This document shows, one piece after another, positions 35,494 through 43,865 of a stretch of DNA of 60,322 nucleotides. The stretch lies in assembly GCA_021200995.1 (NCBI GenBank), contig JAJQFS010000007.1, positions 1 to 60,322 on the forward strand, read 5' to 3'. The translations under genes were made by a program, and so were the position numbers. The stretch comes from Lachnospiraceae bacterium (GTDB lineage Bacteria; Bacillota; Clostridia; Lachnospirales; Lachnospiraceae). A model generated the notes under the pieces. That model was not told where the DNA came from. It worked only from the letters and a program-made list of their open reading frames with translations, and did not search any database. Each line of letters opens with the position of its first letter. The stretch's first letter is position 1.

Positions 35494-35718
35494 ATGGATT
35501 TTGAGAAACTGAAGGGAATTATTGTAGACACGCTGGCTTGCGACGCCGAGAAGGTGACGCCGGAGGCTTCTTTGAAGGATGACCTTGGCGCGGACTCTTT
35601 GGACAGCATGGAGCTGGTGATGGCGATCGAGGAGGAGATGAGCATCTCCATCGAGGAGGAGAAGCTCGCGGATTTCGTGACTGTGAACGATATTCTGGAG
35701 TATCTGAACACGCTGTAA
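35494..35718 (+). CDS. acpP: Acyl carrier protein
   Basis: 74 residues, acidic and helical. GADSLDSMELVMAIEEE contains the DSL serine that receives 4'-phosphopantetheine. It carries growing acyl chains for the Fab enzymes encoded downstream. AAAGGAG precedes the ATG. It is the first gene of the operon, 69 bases before accDA. Confidence 0.97.
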   Translation: MDFEKLKGIIVDTLACDAEKVTPEASLKDDLGADSLDSMELVMAIEEEMSISIEEEKLADFVTVNDILEYLNTL

Positions 35719-35787
35719 GGTTTTAAGGAAGAAAGGGGCGGCGGCGAAAGCCGGCGCCCTCTTTGTGAGAGTGAGGATCGATAGAAC

Positions 35788-37524
35788 ATGGCATCAGGTA
35801 CAGCAAAACGCCGCGCTCTTTCCCTGGCCAATAAAGCTGTCCGGGAGCAGAACGCGCTTACGGAGAAGATGACCTGTCCGGACTGCGGAAAAGAGTGCGG
35901 GAAGCGGCAGATTATACAGGAGCAGTATCTTTGTCCGCATTGCGGCCACCATTTTCCGGTGGGCGCTTATTTTCGTCTGAATTCCATCCTGGACGACGGT
36001 TCCATGGAGGAGCTGGACGAGGATATGACGGCGGTAGATCCGCTGTCCTTTCCTGATTATAAAAAGAAACTGGAGACTGCGCAGACAAAGTCGGGCTTAA
36101 ACGAGGCTGTTGTGTGTGCTTCAGGCTCCATTGGCGGATATAGATGCGTGGTCTGCGTCATGGACAATCATTTCATGATGGGCAGTATGGGCACAGTTGT
36201 TGGAGAGAAAATCACGCGCGCTGTGGAGTTCGCGACAGTAAAGAAGCTTCCGTTGATTATTTTCTGCACCAGCGGCGGCGCCAGGATGCAGGAGGGGATT
36301 CTCTCTCTGATGCAGATGGCGAAGACGAGCGCGGCGATTTCCCGTTTTTCGGAGAAGGGACTTCTGTATATTTCTGTACTGACACACCCGACCACGGGCG
36401 GCGTAACGGCAAGCTTCGCCTCCTTGGGCGATATTATTCTGGCGGAGCCGGGCGCTTTGATCGGTTTCGCGGGGAAGCGCGTGATTGAGGACACCATTCA
36501 TCAGAAGCTGCCTGAGGGCTTTCAGCTGGCGGAATTTCAGGAGAATCATGGTTTCGTCGACCAGGTCGTGAAAAGAACTGAGCTTCGCGGGACATTAGAG
36601 CGTCTTCTGATGCTGCATACGAAGGGAAAACTCAGCGATCGAGGAGCGCTTGCCGTTGTGCAGCCGCCGCAGACCGTAAGGGGACCGCAGGAATCCGCTG
36701 CGGCAAAAACAGGTTCCGTACAGCGCACACAGCTGACCGGTTCCGAGAAGCTGCAGATCGCCCGCCACTGGAAGCGGCTGGGCGTGCAGGATTATATAGA
36801 AGGTTTGTTTACGGACTTCGTGGAGCTTAAGGGTGACAGACAAAGCCGGGAGGATCCGGCAATTTTAGGCGGTATCGCGCTCTATCACGGCGTACCGGTG
36901 ACGGTGATTGGCACCCGCAAGGGCAAGACCCTCGAAGAAAAGATGAAATGTAATTTTGGCATGCCGGGCCCGGAGGGCTACCGCAAGGCGCAGCGCCTGA
37001 TGCGGGAGGCGGAAAAATTTCACCGTCCGGTGATTACCTTTATCGACACGACCGGCGCGTATCCGGGCATCCAGGCGGAGGAAAAGGGACAGGGCGAGGC
37101 CATAGCCCGCAGTCTGATGGAGATGAGCAGCCTGAAGGTTCCCGTGATTTCCGTAGTGACCGGAGAGGGCAACAGCGGCGGCGCGCTGGCTTTGGGCGTG
37201 GCAGACCGGGTGCTGATGCAGTCGAACGCGGTTTACGCGATTCTTTCGCCGGAGGGCTTTGCTTCTATTTTATGGAAGGATTCCTCCCGCAGTACGCAGG
37301 CCGCGGACATGATGAGGATGACAGCTTCAGACCTGCTGGAATTAAAGGTGATCGATGAGATCATTCCGGAGCCGGAAGGCGGCGTGCATGAGGATCCTGA
37401 GAAGGCCATGGCGCAGATGGAGGAAGCACTCTATCGGAATTTCAGGCAGCTGATCAAGGTAAATGGGAATAAACTGGCGGATTTGAGATATCGGAAGTTC
37501 CGGGCGATGGGAAATCCACAGTGA
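35788..37524 (+). CDS. accDA: Fused acetyl-CoA carboxylase carboxyltransferase beta-alpha subunit
   Basis: 578 residues. Residues 1-285 are AccD with the zinc motif CPDCG...CPHCG near 30-52 and the FCTSGGARMQEGILSLMQMA block. A 30-residue Ala/Gln linker leads to AccA (about 315-578) with ELKGDRQSREDPAILGGIAL, DTTGAYPGIQAEEKGQGEAI and EGNSGGALALGVADRV. The enzyme transfers CO2 from carboxybiotin to acetyl-CoA to make malonyl-CoA. In most bacteria these are two proteins. The biotin carrier and biotin carboxylase (accB, accC) are not in this window. Confidence 0.95.
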   Translation: MASGTAKRRALSLANKAVREQNALTEKMTCPDCGKECGKRQIIQEQYLCPHCGHHFPVGAYFRLNSILDDGSMEELDEDMTAVDPLSFPDYKKKLETAQTKSGLNEAVVCASGSIGGYRCVVCVMDNHFMMGSMGTVVGEKITRAVEFATVKKLPLIIFCTSGGARMQEGILSLMQMAKTSAAISRFSEKGLLYISVLTHPTTGGVTASFASLGDIILAEPGALIGFAGKRVIEDTIHQKLPEGFQLAEFQENHGFVDQVVKRTELRGTLERLLMLHTKGKLSDRGALAVVQPPQTVRGPQESAAAKTGSVQRTQLTGSEKLQIARHWKRLGVQDYIEGLFTDFVELKGDRQSREDPAILGGIALYHGVPVTVIGTRKGKTLEEKMKCNFGMPGPEGYRKAQRLMREAEKFHRPVITFIDTTGAYPGIQAEEKGQGEAIARSLMEMSSLKVPVISVVTGEGNSGGALALGVADRVLMQSNAVYAILSPEGFASILWKDSSRSTQAADMMRMTASDLLELKVIDEIIPEPEGGVHEDPEKAMAQMEEALYRNFRQLIKVNGNKLADLRYRKFRAMGNPQ

Positions 37525-37533
37525 GGATAAAAT

Positions 37534-38481
37534 ATGGATGGAATCAAAATCGTGGGACTGGGAAAAGCCGTCCCGCAGAAAATACTGACAAACGACGATC
37601 TGGCGCAGATGGTGGAGACAAACGATGAGTGGATCGTGAGCCGTACCGGCATTAAAACCCGCCATGAATGTACCACGGAGAGTCATCAGGATCTGTGTCT
37701 GGGCGCGGCGAAGGCGGCTCTTTCAGACGCGGGTGTCGAACCGGGTGAGATCGGCGCCTGCATCGTGGCGACCGTGTCGGCGGACAACGTCTGCCCGGCG
37801 GCGGCCTGCCTGCTGCAGAGGGATTTGGGTCTGCCGGAGGATATTCCCTGCTTTGACTTAAACGCGGCCTGCACCGGTTTCCTGGAGGCCCTGCACGTGA
37901 TGGAGTGTATTTTAAACGCTTCCCCACGTAAATTTGGTCTGGTCATCGGCTGTGAGGAGTTAAGCCGCTTAGTCAACTGGGAGGACAGAAGCACCTGTAT
38001 TCTCTTCGGGGACGGTGCGGGCACTGCTGTGGTGAAGAGCAGTCCTGATTACGCGTTTACGGACGCGGTTTTGGGCTGCAGAGGCGATGAGGCGCTTTTA
38101 CATATTCCGGGCGCGGGCGCTGCCGAGCCTTCCGTGATTTCCATGGAGGGTACCGCGGTATTTCGTTTTGCCGTGGAGATGATCCCGAAGTGCATCGCGC
38201 AGGTATTGGAGAAAAAGCAGGCGACCATGGAGGATGTGGACTGTTTTGTTTTCCATCAGGCTAATTCCCGTATCATCGACCACGTAGTACATAAGCTGCG
38301 CATCCCTCCGGAAAAGTGTTTTAAAAATATTCAGGAATACGGCAACACTTCCGCCGCGAGCATCCCGCTTGCGCTGGCGGAGTTAAAGGAGTTAAAAAAG
38401 ATCGGGCCGGGCAGCAGAGTGCTGATGGTCGGTTTCGGCGGCGGCATGACCTGGGGCGGGGCCTTAGTGGAGCTGGCATAG
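37534..38481 (+). CDS. fabH: 3-oxoacyl-ACP synthase III
   Basis: 315 residues. It condenses acetyl-CoA with malonyl-ACP to start chains. The Cys-His-Asn triad is visible in DLNAACTGFLEAL, VFHQANSRIIDHV and EYGNTSAASIPL. The final MVGFGGGMTWGGALVELA is the normal C-terminus, after which TAG stops; this shows TAG acting as a stop in this operon. GTGAGGATAA precedes the ATG, nine bases from accDA. Confidence 0.96.
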   Translation: MDGIKIVGLGKAVPQKILTNDDLAQMVETNDEWIVSRTGIKTRHECTTESHQDLCLGAAKAALSDAGVEPGEIGACIVATVSADNVCPAAACLLQRDLGLPEDIPCFDLNAACTGFLEALHVMECILNASPRKFGLVIGCEELSRLVNWEDRSTCILFGDGAGTAVVKSSPDYAFTDAVLGCRGDEALLHIPGAGAAEPSVISMEGTAVFRFAVEMIPKCIAQVLEKKQATMEDVDCFVFHQANSRIIDHVVHKLRIPPEKCFKNIQEYGNTSAASIPLALAELKELKKIGPGSRVLMVGFGGGMTWGGALVELA

Positions 38482-38507
38482 GAAAAGAACGCAGAGGGAG
38501 AAAAACA

Positions 38508-39449
38508 ATGTAGAAACTAAATGAGATCCTGGGGACGGAGTTTCCCTTTATCCAGGGCGGTATGGCCAATATCGCCACCGCGCAGTTCGCGGCGGCCTGC
38601 TCCAACGCGGGCGCGCTCGGCGTGATTGCCAGCGGCGGCATTTTCTCGGCGGAGGATCTGCGGACGCAGATTCGCGTCTGCCGGAGTCTGACGGACAAGC
38701 CCTTCGGCGTCAATCTGATGCTGATGAATCCCAGCACGGATGAGATGGCAAAAGTCATCGCGGAGGAAAAGGTGCCGGTGGTGACGACCGGCGCGGGCAA
38801 TCCCGGCAAATACGTCGCCATGTGGAAGGAAGCAGGCGTGAAGGTCTTCCCGGTGGTGGCAGCCACAGTGCTGGCGAAGCGCCTGGAGAGGGCTGGTGTG
38901 GACGGCCTGATCGCGGAGGGCACGGAGTCCGGCGGACATGTGGGAGAGATGACCACGATGGCACTGGTGCCGCAGGTGATTGACGCGGTAAATATCCCGG
39001 TAATCGCGGCGGGCGGCATTGCCGACGGCAGACAGCTGGCGGCGGCGTTTTCTCTGGGCGCGTGCGGTGCGCAGATCGGGACCTGCCTTCTCGTGAGCGA
39101 TGAGTGCCCTGTCCATGAGAATTATAAGCAGGCGCTGTTAAAAGCAAAAGATTCTGACACGGTTGTCACCGGACGCAGCATCGGAGGCCCGGTCCGCATC
39201 CTGAAAAATAAGATGACCCGCGAGTACCTGCAGTTAGAGAAAAAGGGCGCGAGTCTGGAAGAGCTGGAGAAGCTGACGCTGGGCGGTTTGCGCCGCGCGG
39301 TCTTTGACGGCGATACCGAGACCGGCAGCGTCATGGCGGGTCAGGTGGCCGGCATGCTCAAAGAGGAGCGTCCGGTGAGACAGATTTTCGAGGAACTGTA
39401 CGCGGACGGAATGCGGGAGCTGAACGCGGCCGCGCAGAGGTGGAACTGA
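38508..39449 (+). CDS. fabK: Enoyl-ACP reductase FabK with in-frame TAG at codon 2
   Basis: FMN-dependent enoyl-ACP reductase, 313 codons if read through. The ATG at 38508 has AGAGGGAG seven bases upstream, but codon 2 is TAG (38511-38513). Codons after it give the conserved FabK start KLNEILGTEFPFIQGGMANI in the same frame, and the body (GVNLMLMNPSTDEM, GTESGGHVGEMTTMALVPQV, IAAGGIADGRQLAAAFSLGA) is complete. The first usable downstream ATG, 38562, would remove the first beta strand of the TIM barrel. It lies between fabH and fabD in the operon. Either the codon is suppressed, an unusual start is used, the gene is newly inactivated, or the base is an error. Confidence 0.85.
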
Positions 39450-39541
39450 TCAAAATGAGTTAAGACTGATGTCGCCGGCTGTTATGGGCTTGTGGTGAGC
39501 TGCCTGAAATGGTATGGCGGCAGCAGACAGAGGATGAATAC

Positions 39542-40474
39542 ATGAAGCTTGGATTTTTATATGCAGGTCAGGGCAGCCAGCATAAGGGAATGGGTGCGGA
39601 TTTATATGAGTAGTATCCCACGTTTCGGGCGGCCTTTGATGAGGCAAAAACGGACTTTGATTTAAAAAAGGTCTGCTTTGAGGACCCGGACGGCGTCATC
39701 AATCAGACGAAATATACGCAGCCGTGCATGGTAGCCTTTGCGGTCGGTATGACGGACTTATTAAAGGAAAAAGGAATTGTGCCTGCGGTGGCGGCGGGGT
39801 TGTCTTTGGGAGAGTATTCCGCCCCGTACGCGGCGGGCGTTTTTGAGAGAGAGACAGCTGTGGAGCTGGCGGCTTTCAGAGGTGAAGCAATGCAGAAGGC
39901 AGCGCAGGGAACTGACTCCGCCATGGTGGCGGTGCTGGGACTGGATCGTGCGCCTTTGCTTGAAGCATGTGAGGAAGCGTCCACGCTGGGAACTGTAGTG
40001 ATTGCCAATTATAACTGTCCCGGGCAGCTCGTCTTAGGCGGGCAGAAGGACGCGGTGGAGAAAGCTGCGGCGCTGGCAAAGGAAAAGGGCGCGAAGCGCT
40101 GCATGCCGTTAAAGGTCAGCGGGCCGTTTCACACGCCTTATATGGCGCCGGCGGGGGAAGCTCTGAAGGGATATTTTGAGACGGTGGACTTCCATGAGAT
40201 GCAGATTCCGGTGATTTTCAACTGCCTGGGCGACGTGAAGGGCGAGGATGTGACTATCCAGGAGCTTCTGGTGCGCCAGGTGCAGAGCTCGGTGTATATG
40301 GAGGACAGTATCCGGCGGATGATCGAGATGGGCGTGGACGCGATTGTGGAGATCGGGCCGGGGAAGGCGCTGTCGGGATTTTTGAAGCGGATTGATCCGC
40401 TTGTGAAGGTGTATAATGTGGAGACGGCGGAGGATGTGGAGGCGCTCGCTGCACTCTTTCCGGGAAAGGAATAA
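39542..40474 (+). CDS. fabD: Malonyl-CoA:ACP transacylase FabD with in-frame TAG at codon 24
   Basis: 310 codons if read through. AGAGG lies eight bases before the ATG at 39542. It opens MKLGFLYAGQGSQHKGMGAD with the conserved GQGSQ. Codon 24 (39611-39613) is TAG in DLYE-stop-YPTFRAAFDEA, where relatives often have Gln or Lys. The frame continues without shift through GLSLGEYSAPYAAG (nucleophilic serine), GPFHTPYMAP (His) and EIGPGKALSGF. A restart at the ATG 39728 would lose the GQGSQ loop. It makes malonyl-ACP. The 92 bases between fabK and fabD carry no gene. Confidence 0.85.
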
Positions 40475-40476
40475 GA

Positions 40477-41211
40477 ATGGATTTAACAGGTAAAACCGCG
40501 GTCGTGACCGGCGGGAGCCGGGGCATCGGCAGAGCAATCTGCGTGGAGCTTGCGAGGCAGGGCGCGAATGTGGTGCTGTGCGCGCACTCCACGGAGGGCG
40601 CGGCCAAAGAGACGGCGGCGTTATGTGGGCCGAACGCGGTGGTCGTGGCTTGTGATGTGTCGAACGCGGCGGATGTGAAAAACCTGATGGAGACGGCGAA
40701 AAAGACCTTCGGACGGATCGACATTCTGGTGAATAACGCGGGGATTACGCGGGATGGTTTGCTGATGCGGATGAAGGAGGAGGACTTTGATCAGGTGATC
40801 GATACTAATCTGAAGGGCTCTTTTCTGTGCATGAAGGAAGTGTCCTCCATCATGATGCGGCAGCGGTACGGCCGGATTGTGAATATCAGTTCGGTAGTGG
40901 GTATCCACGGCAATGCCGGGCAGATGAATTACGCGGCGAGCAAGGCCGGCGTGATCGGCATGACGAAATCCATGGCAAAGGAGCTGGGAAGCCGCGGCAT
41001 CACGGTGAACGCGGTGGCGCCGGGCTTTATTGATACGGATATGACCGCGGCGCTGACGGACGATACCAGAAAGAAAATGGAAGAGCAGATCCCCGCGGGC
41101 CGGATCGGAACACCTCAGGATGTGGCGAAGGCGGTAGCTTTTCTGGCAAGCGATGACGCGGCCTATATCACAGGCCAGGTACTGGGCGTGGACGGCGGCA
41201 TGGGGGCATAA
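40477..41211 (+). CDS. fabG: 3-oxoacyl-ACP reductase
   Basis: 244 residues, short-chain dehydrogenase fold. NADPH loop TGGSRGIGRAICVELA, NNAGITRDGLLMRM, catalytic Ser in NISSVVGIHG and YAASKAG with Tyr and Lys are present. It reduces 3-oxoacyl-ACP to 3-hydroxyacyl-ACP. It starts two bases after fabD with AGGAATAAG as ribosome site, so its translation may depend on ribosomes finishing fabD. Confidence 0.97.
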   Translation: MDLTGKTAVVTGGSRGIGRAICVELARQGANVVLCAHSTEGAAKETAALCGPNAVVVACDVSNAADVKNLMETAKKTFGRIDILVNNAGITRDGLLMRMKEEDFDQVIDTNLKGSFLCMKEVSSIMMRQRYGRIVNISSVVGIHGNAGQMNYAASKAGVIGMTKSMAKELGSRGITVNAVAPGFIDTDMTAALTDDTRKKMEEQIPAGRIGTPQDVAKAVAFLASDDAAYITGQVLGVDGGMGA

Positions 41212-41321
41212 ATGCCCGGATGGCGGTATGAAAGTCTGGTCATATTGACAGATAAAGGGAACGGACACGGGCATTGTTTGTTCAGATGGCGTTCGTATAC
41301 AGAGGCGGAGGAAGAATTTCT

Positions 41322-42560
41322 ATGGAAAAAAGACGAGTGGTGATCACAGGAATGGGGGCGGTCACACCAGTTGGCCTGACGGCTCCTGAAAGCTGGCAGG
41401 CGGTAAAGGAAGGAGTCTGCGGTATCGGCCCGATTACCAGATTTGACACTTCTGAACAGAAGGTGAAGCTGGCTGCGGAGGTGAAGGACTTTGACGCGGC
41501 GGCATTGATCGGACGCCAGGAGTCCAAACGGATGGCGCGCTTCACGCAGTTTGCGGTGGCCGCGGCCAAAGAAGCCATGGCGGACGCTGGTGACCTGGGT
41601 GAGAAGGACCCGTTGCGCTGCGGCGTGATTGTATCCAGCGGTATTGGCGGCCTGGATGTCACGGAAACAGAGCACTTAAGGGGACAGCAGAGGGGCTTTG
41701 ACAGGGTGTCTCCCCACTATGTACCAATGACCATTGTGAATATCGCGGCGGGACAGATCGCGATTATGACCGGCTTTGAAGGCGTCTGCAGCTGTCCGGT
41801 CACAGCCTGCGCGGGCGGCACATACGCGGCGGGAGACGCGTTCCGCAATATCCGGGATGGGTATCTGGACCTGTGCCTGTGCGGCGGCGCGGAGGCCTGC
41901 ATCACACCGCTTGGCCTGGGAGGCTTCTCCTCCATGAAAGCCCTCTCTGAGAATCCGGATCCGGACAGAGCCTCGATCCCCTTTGACAAGGAGCGCGACG
42001 GTTTTGTTCTGGGTGAGGGCGCGGGCATCCTGCTTCTGGAGGAATTGTCCCACGCGCTGAACAGAGGGGCGAAGATTTACGCGGAGGTCGTCGGCTATGG
42101 AGCAACCTGCGATGCACATCACGTGACCGCTCCTAAACCGGACGGCAGCGGCGCGGCGGCAGCCATGCGTATGGCGCTGTCCGACGGCGGCGTGCAGCCT
42201 AAAGAGGTGGATTATATCAACGCGCATGGTACCTCCACGCAGTTAAACGACGCGGGCGAGACCGCGGCAGTAAAGCTGGCGTTTGGAGATCACGCGTATC
42301 ATCTGATGATGAGCTCCACCAAATCCATGACCGGCCATATGCTGGGAGCCGCAGGAGCGGTGGAGGCTGTTTTGACAGCCTTCACGCTGCATGATGGCTT
42401 CGTGCCGGCTACTATTCATTATCAGACGCCGGACGAAGCCTGTGACCTGGATGTGGTGCCGAATGAGGGCCGTGCGTATGATGTGCGATATGCCATGTCC
42501 AATTCTCTGGGTTTTGGCGGCCACAATGGCAGCATTCTGTTAAAAAAGTGGGAGGCATAA
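41322..42560 (+). CDS. fabF: 3-oxoacyl-ACP synthase II
   Basis: 412 residues from the ATG at 41322 (MEKRRVVITGMGAVTP), which has GGAGGAAG upstream; a longer frame from 41274 would add 16 unrelated residues. The Cys-His-His set is in SCPVTACAGGTYAAG, INAHGTSTQLND and STKSMTGHMLGAAGAVEAV. It elongates acyl-ACP by two carbons. The 110-base gap after fabG has no terminator. Confidence 0.96.
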   Translation: MEKRRVVITGMGAVTPVGLTAPESWQAVKEGVCGIGPITRFDTSEQKVKLAAEVKDFDAAALIGRQESKRMARFTQFAVAAAKEAMADAGDLGEKDPLRCGVIVSSGIGGLDVTETEHLRGQQRGFDRVSPHYVPMTIVNIAAGQIAIMTGFEGVCSCPVTACAGGTYAAGDAFRNIRDGYLDLCLCGGAEACITPLGLGGFSSMKALSENPDPDRASIPFDKERDGFVLGEGAGILLLEELSHALNRGAKIYAEVVGYGATCDAHHVTAPKPDGSGAAAAMRMALSDGGVQPKEVDYINAHGTSTQLNDAGETAAVKLAFGDHAYHLMMSSTKSMTGHMLGAAGAVEAVLTAFTLHDGFVPATIHYQTPDEACDLDVVPNEGRAYDVRYAMSNSLGFGGHNGSILLKKWEA

Positions 42561-42564
42561 TATC

Positions 42565-42999
42565 ATGGAACTGAATTCCAATCAGATCGCGGAGATCCTG
42601 CCGCACCGTTACCCTCTCGCCCTGGTGGATCGGATTACAGACTTTGAACCCGGTCAGTGGGCGAAGGGACGCAAGTGTGTCTCTGTCAATGAGCAGATCT
42701 TCTGCGGACATTTTCCGCAGGAGCATGTGATGCCGGGGGCACTGATTCTGGAGGCCATGGCCCAGGTGGGCGCAGTAGCCATCCTCTCCGTACCGGAAAA
42801 TAAAGGCAAAATCGTGCTTTTCGGCGGCGTGAAAAACGCGAAATTTAAGCGAAAGGTCATCCCAGGCGATGTGCTGGAGATGGAATGCGTGCTGACAAAG
42901 CAGAAAGGGCCGGTCGGAATCGGCGAGTGTAAGGCCATAGTGGACGGACAGTTAGCCTGCACGGCGGAGCTGATTTTCGCGATCGAGAAGAGCGAATAG
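42565..42999 (+). CDS. fabZ: 3-hydroxyacyl-ACP dehydratase
   Basis: 144 residues, hot-dog fold. LPHRYPLALVDRI and GHFPQEHVMPGALILEAMAQ carry the catalytic His and Glu. It dehydrates 3-hydroxyacyl-ACP before FabK reduction. It starts four bases after fabF. The stop is TAG, backed by TAA two codons later. Confidence 0.97.
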   Translation: MELNSNQIAEILPHRYPLALVDRITDFEPGQWAKGRKCVSVNEQIFCGHFPQEHVMPGALILEAMAQVGAVAILSVPENKGKIVLFGGVKNAKFKRKVIPGDVLEMECVLTKQKGPVGIGECKAIVDGQLACTAELIFAIEKSE

Positions 43000-43001
43000 T
43001 T

Positions 43002-43460
43002 ATGTTAACAGATGCGTTTGTCAACGTATATACGAAGTTTAAAATTCATTTTTACCAGGAAATTTTCGAGCGGTTTCAGAGCAGGGAGGCCAGCCTGACC
43101 ACCGTGGAGACTTTTGCCATGGAGACTATTCAGGCGCTGGGAAATCCCACAGTCAACGAGTTTGCCTCCTTCATGAAGATCTCGCCGCCAAACGCGGCGT
43201 ACAAGGTGAACAGTCTTGTCCGGAAGGGCTATGTGAATAAAATCCAGTCCACCGAGGATCACCGTGAGTACCGCCTGGAGCCCACGAAGAAGTACTTTGA
43301 TTATTATAATGTCAGCACTGCCTACGTCGAAAAGGTGATGGAGCGGATTTCTGAGCGTTTCTCGTCGGAGGAATGCGACTGGATTGAGAGTGTTCTCAAT
43401 ATTATCAGCAGGGAGCTGATGCCGGAGGTCAATATTCCTGAAATGAAGCGGGTCAAATAG
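43002..43460 (+). CDS. MarR-family regulator at end of fab operon, FabT-like
   Basis: 152 residues, winged helix (TVNEFASFMKISPPNAAYKV, VRKGYVNKIQSTEDHREYRL). It starts two bases after the fabZ stop, so it belongs to the fatty acid operon. In streptococci FabT is a MarR-type repressor of this operon that uses acyl-ACP as corepressor. Here the location is at the end of the operon rather than the start. I infer the same role; alternative MarR roles cannot be excluded. Confidence 0.75.
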   Translation: MLTDAFVNVYTKFKIHFYQEIFERFQSREASLTTVETFAMETIQALGNPTVNEFASFMKISPPNAAYKVNSLVRKGYVNKIQSTEDHREYRLEPTKKYFDYYNVSTAYVEKVMERISERFSSEECDWIESVLNIISRELMPEVNIPEMKRVK

Positions 43461-43470
43461 GCCCGCTTTT
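43446..43470 (+). terminator. Terminator of the fab operon overlapping the last stop codon
   Basis: AAGCGGG and CCCGCTT pair with TTTT following. The last codons and TAG stop of the FabT-like gene lie inside the hairpin. Confidence 0.75.
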
Positions 43471-43565
43471 GCGTTTGTGAAACGCACATTCCACGTTGAC
43501 AGATCGCAGCCATGAAAAAAATGTAAAATAGGTCTCTTAGCTGGAAAAAGAGTATCTATCCTGCT

Positions 43566-43594
43566 ATAATAACCGCAAAGAACGCGGTTATTAT
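43566..43594. repeat. Hairpin flanking repeat copy B
   Basis: ATAATAACCGC and GCGGTTATTAT are perfect 11-base arms around a 7-base loop, 15 bases before the core of copy B. Confidence 0.6.
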
Positions 43595-43609
43595 CACGTT
43601 CGTCGTCTG

Positions 43610-43660
43610 CACTTCGTTTCGGTCCGCGCTGAACAGATGTCCCCCGGACATCTAGCGCCG
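43610..43660 (+). repeat. Dispersed structured repeat, copy B (core palindrome)
   Basis: CACTTCGTTTCGGTCC, then GCGCT...AGCGC enclosing AGATGTCC-CCC-GGACATCT, perfectly paired. It matches copies at 3011-3061 and 58646-58691. The gap 43461-43804 holds this element and no recognised gene. Confidence 0.65.
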
Positions 43661-43865
43661 TCTACCGCAAAAACGCGCTGGCTCGCTTGCACTCACGATA
43701 TAATAGCCGTATCTGACTGGTTTTTGAGCTTTTTTGAGTTGAATCACTCATTTTTTCAGATTATAATGGGGTAAGAAAACTTTCCGGAAAGCGTTTTGAG
43801 ATATATGTCTTTGAAAGAAAAGAAAAAAAGGAAAATATTCATACAGGTCAGTCGTAGCCATCTGT

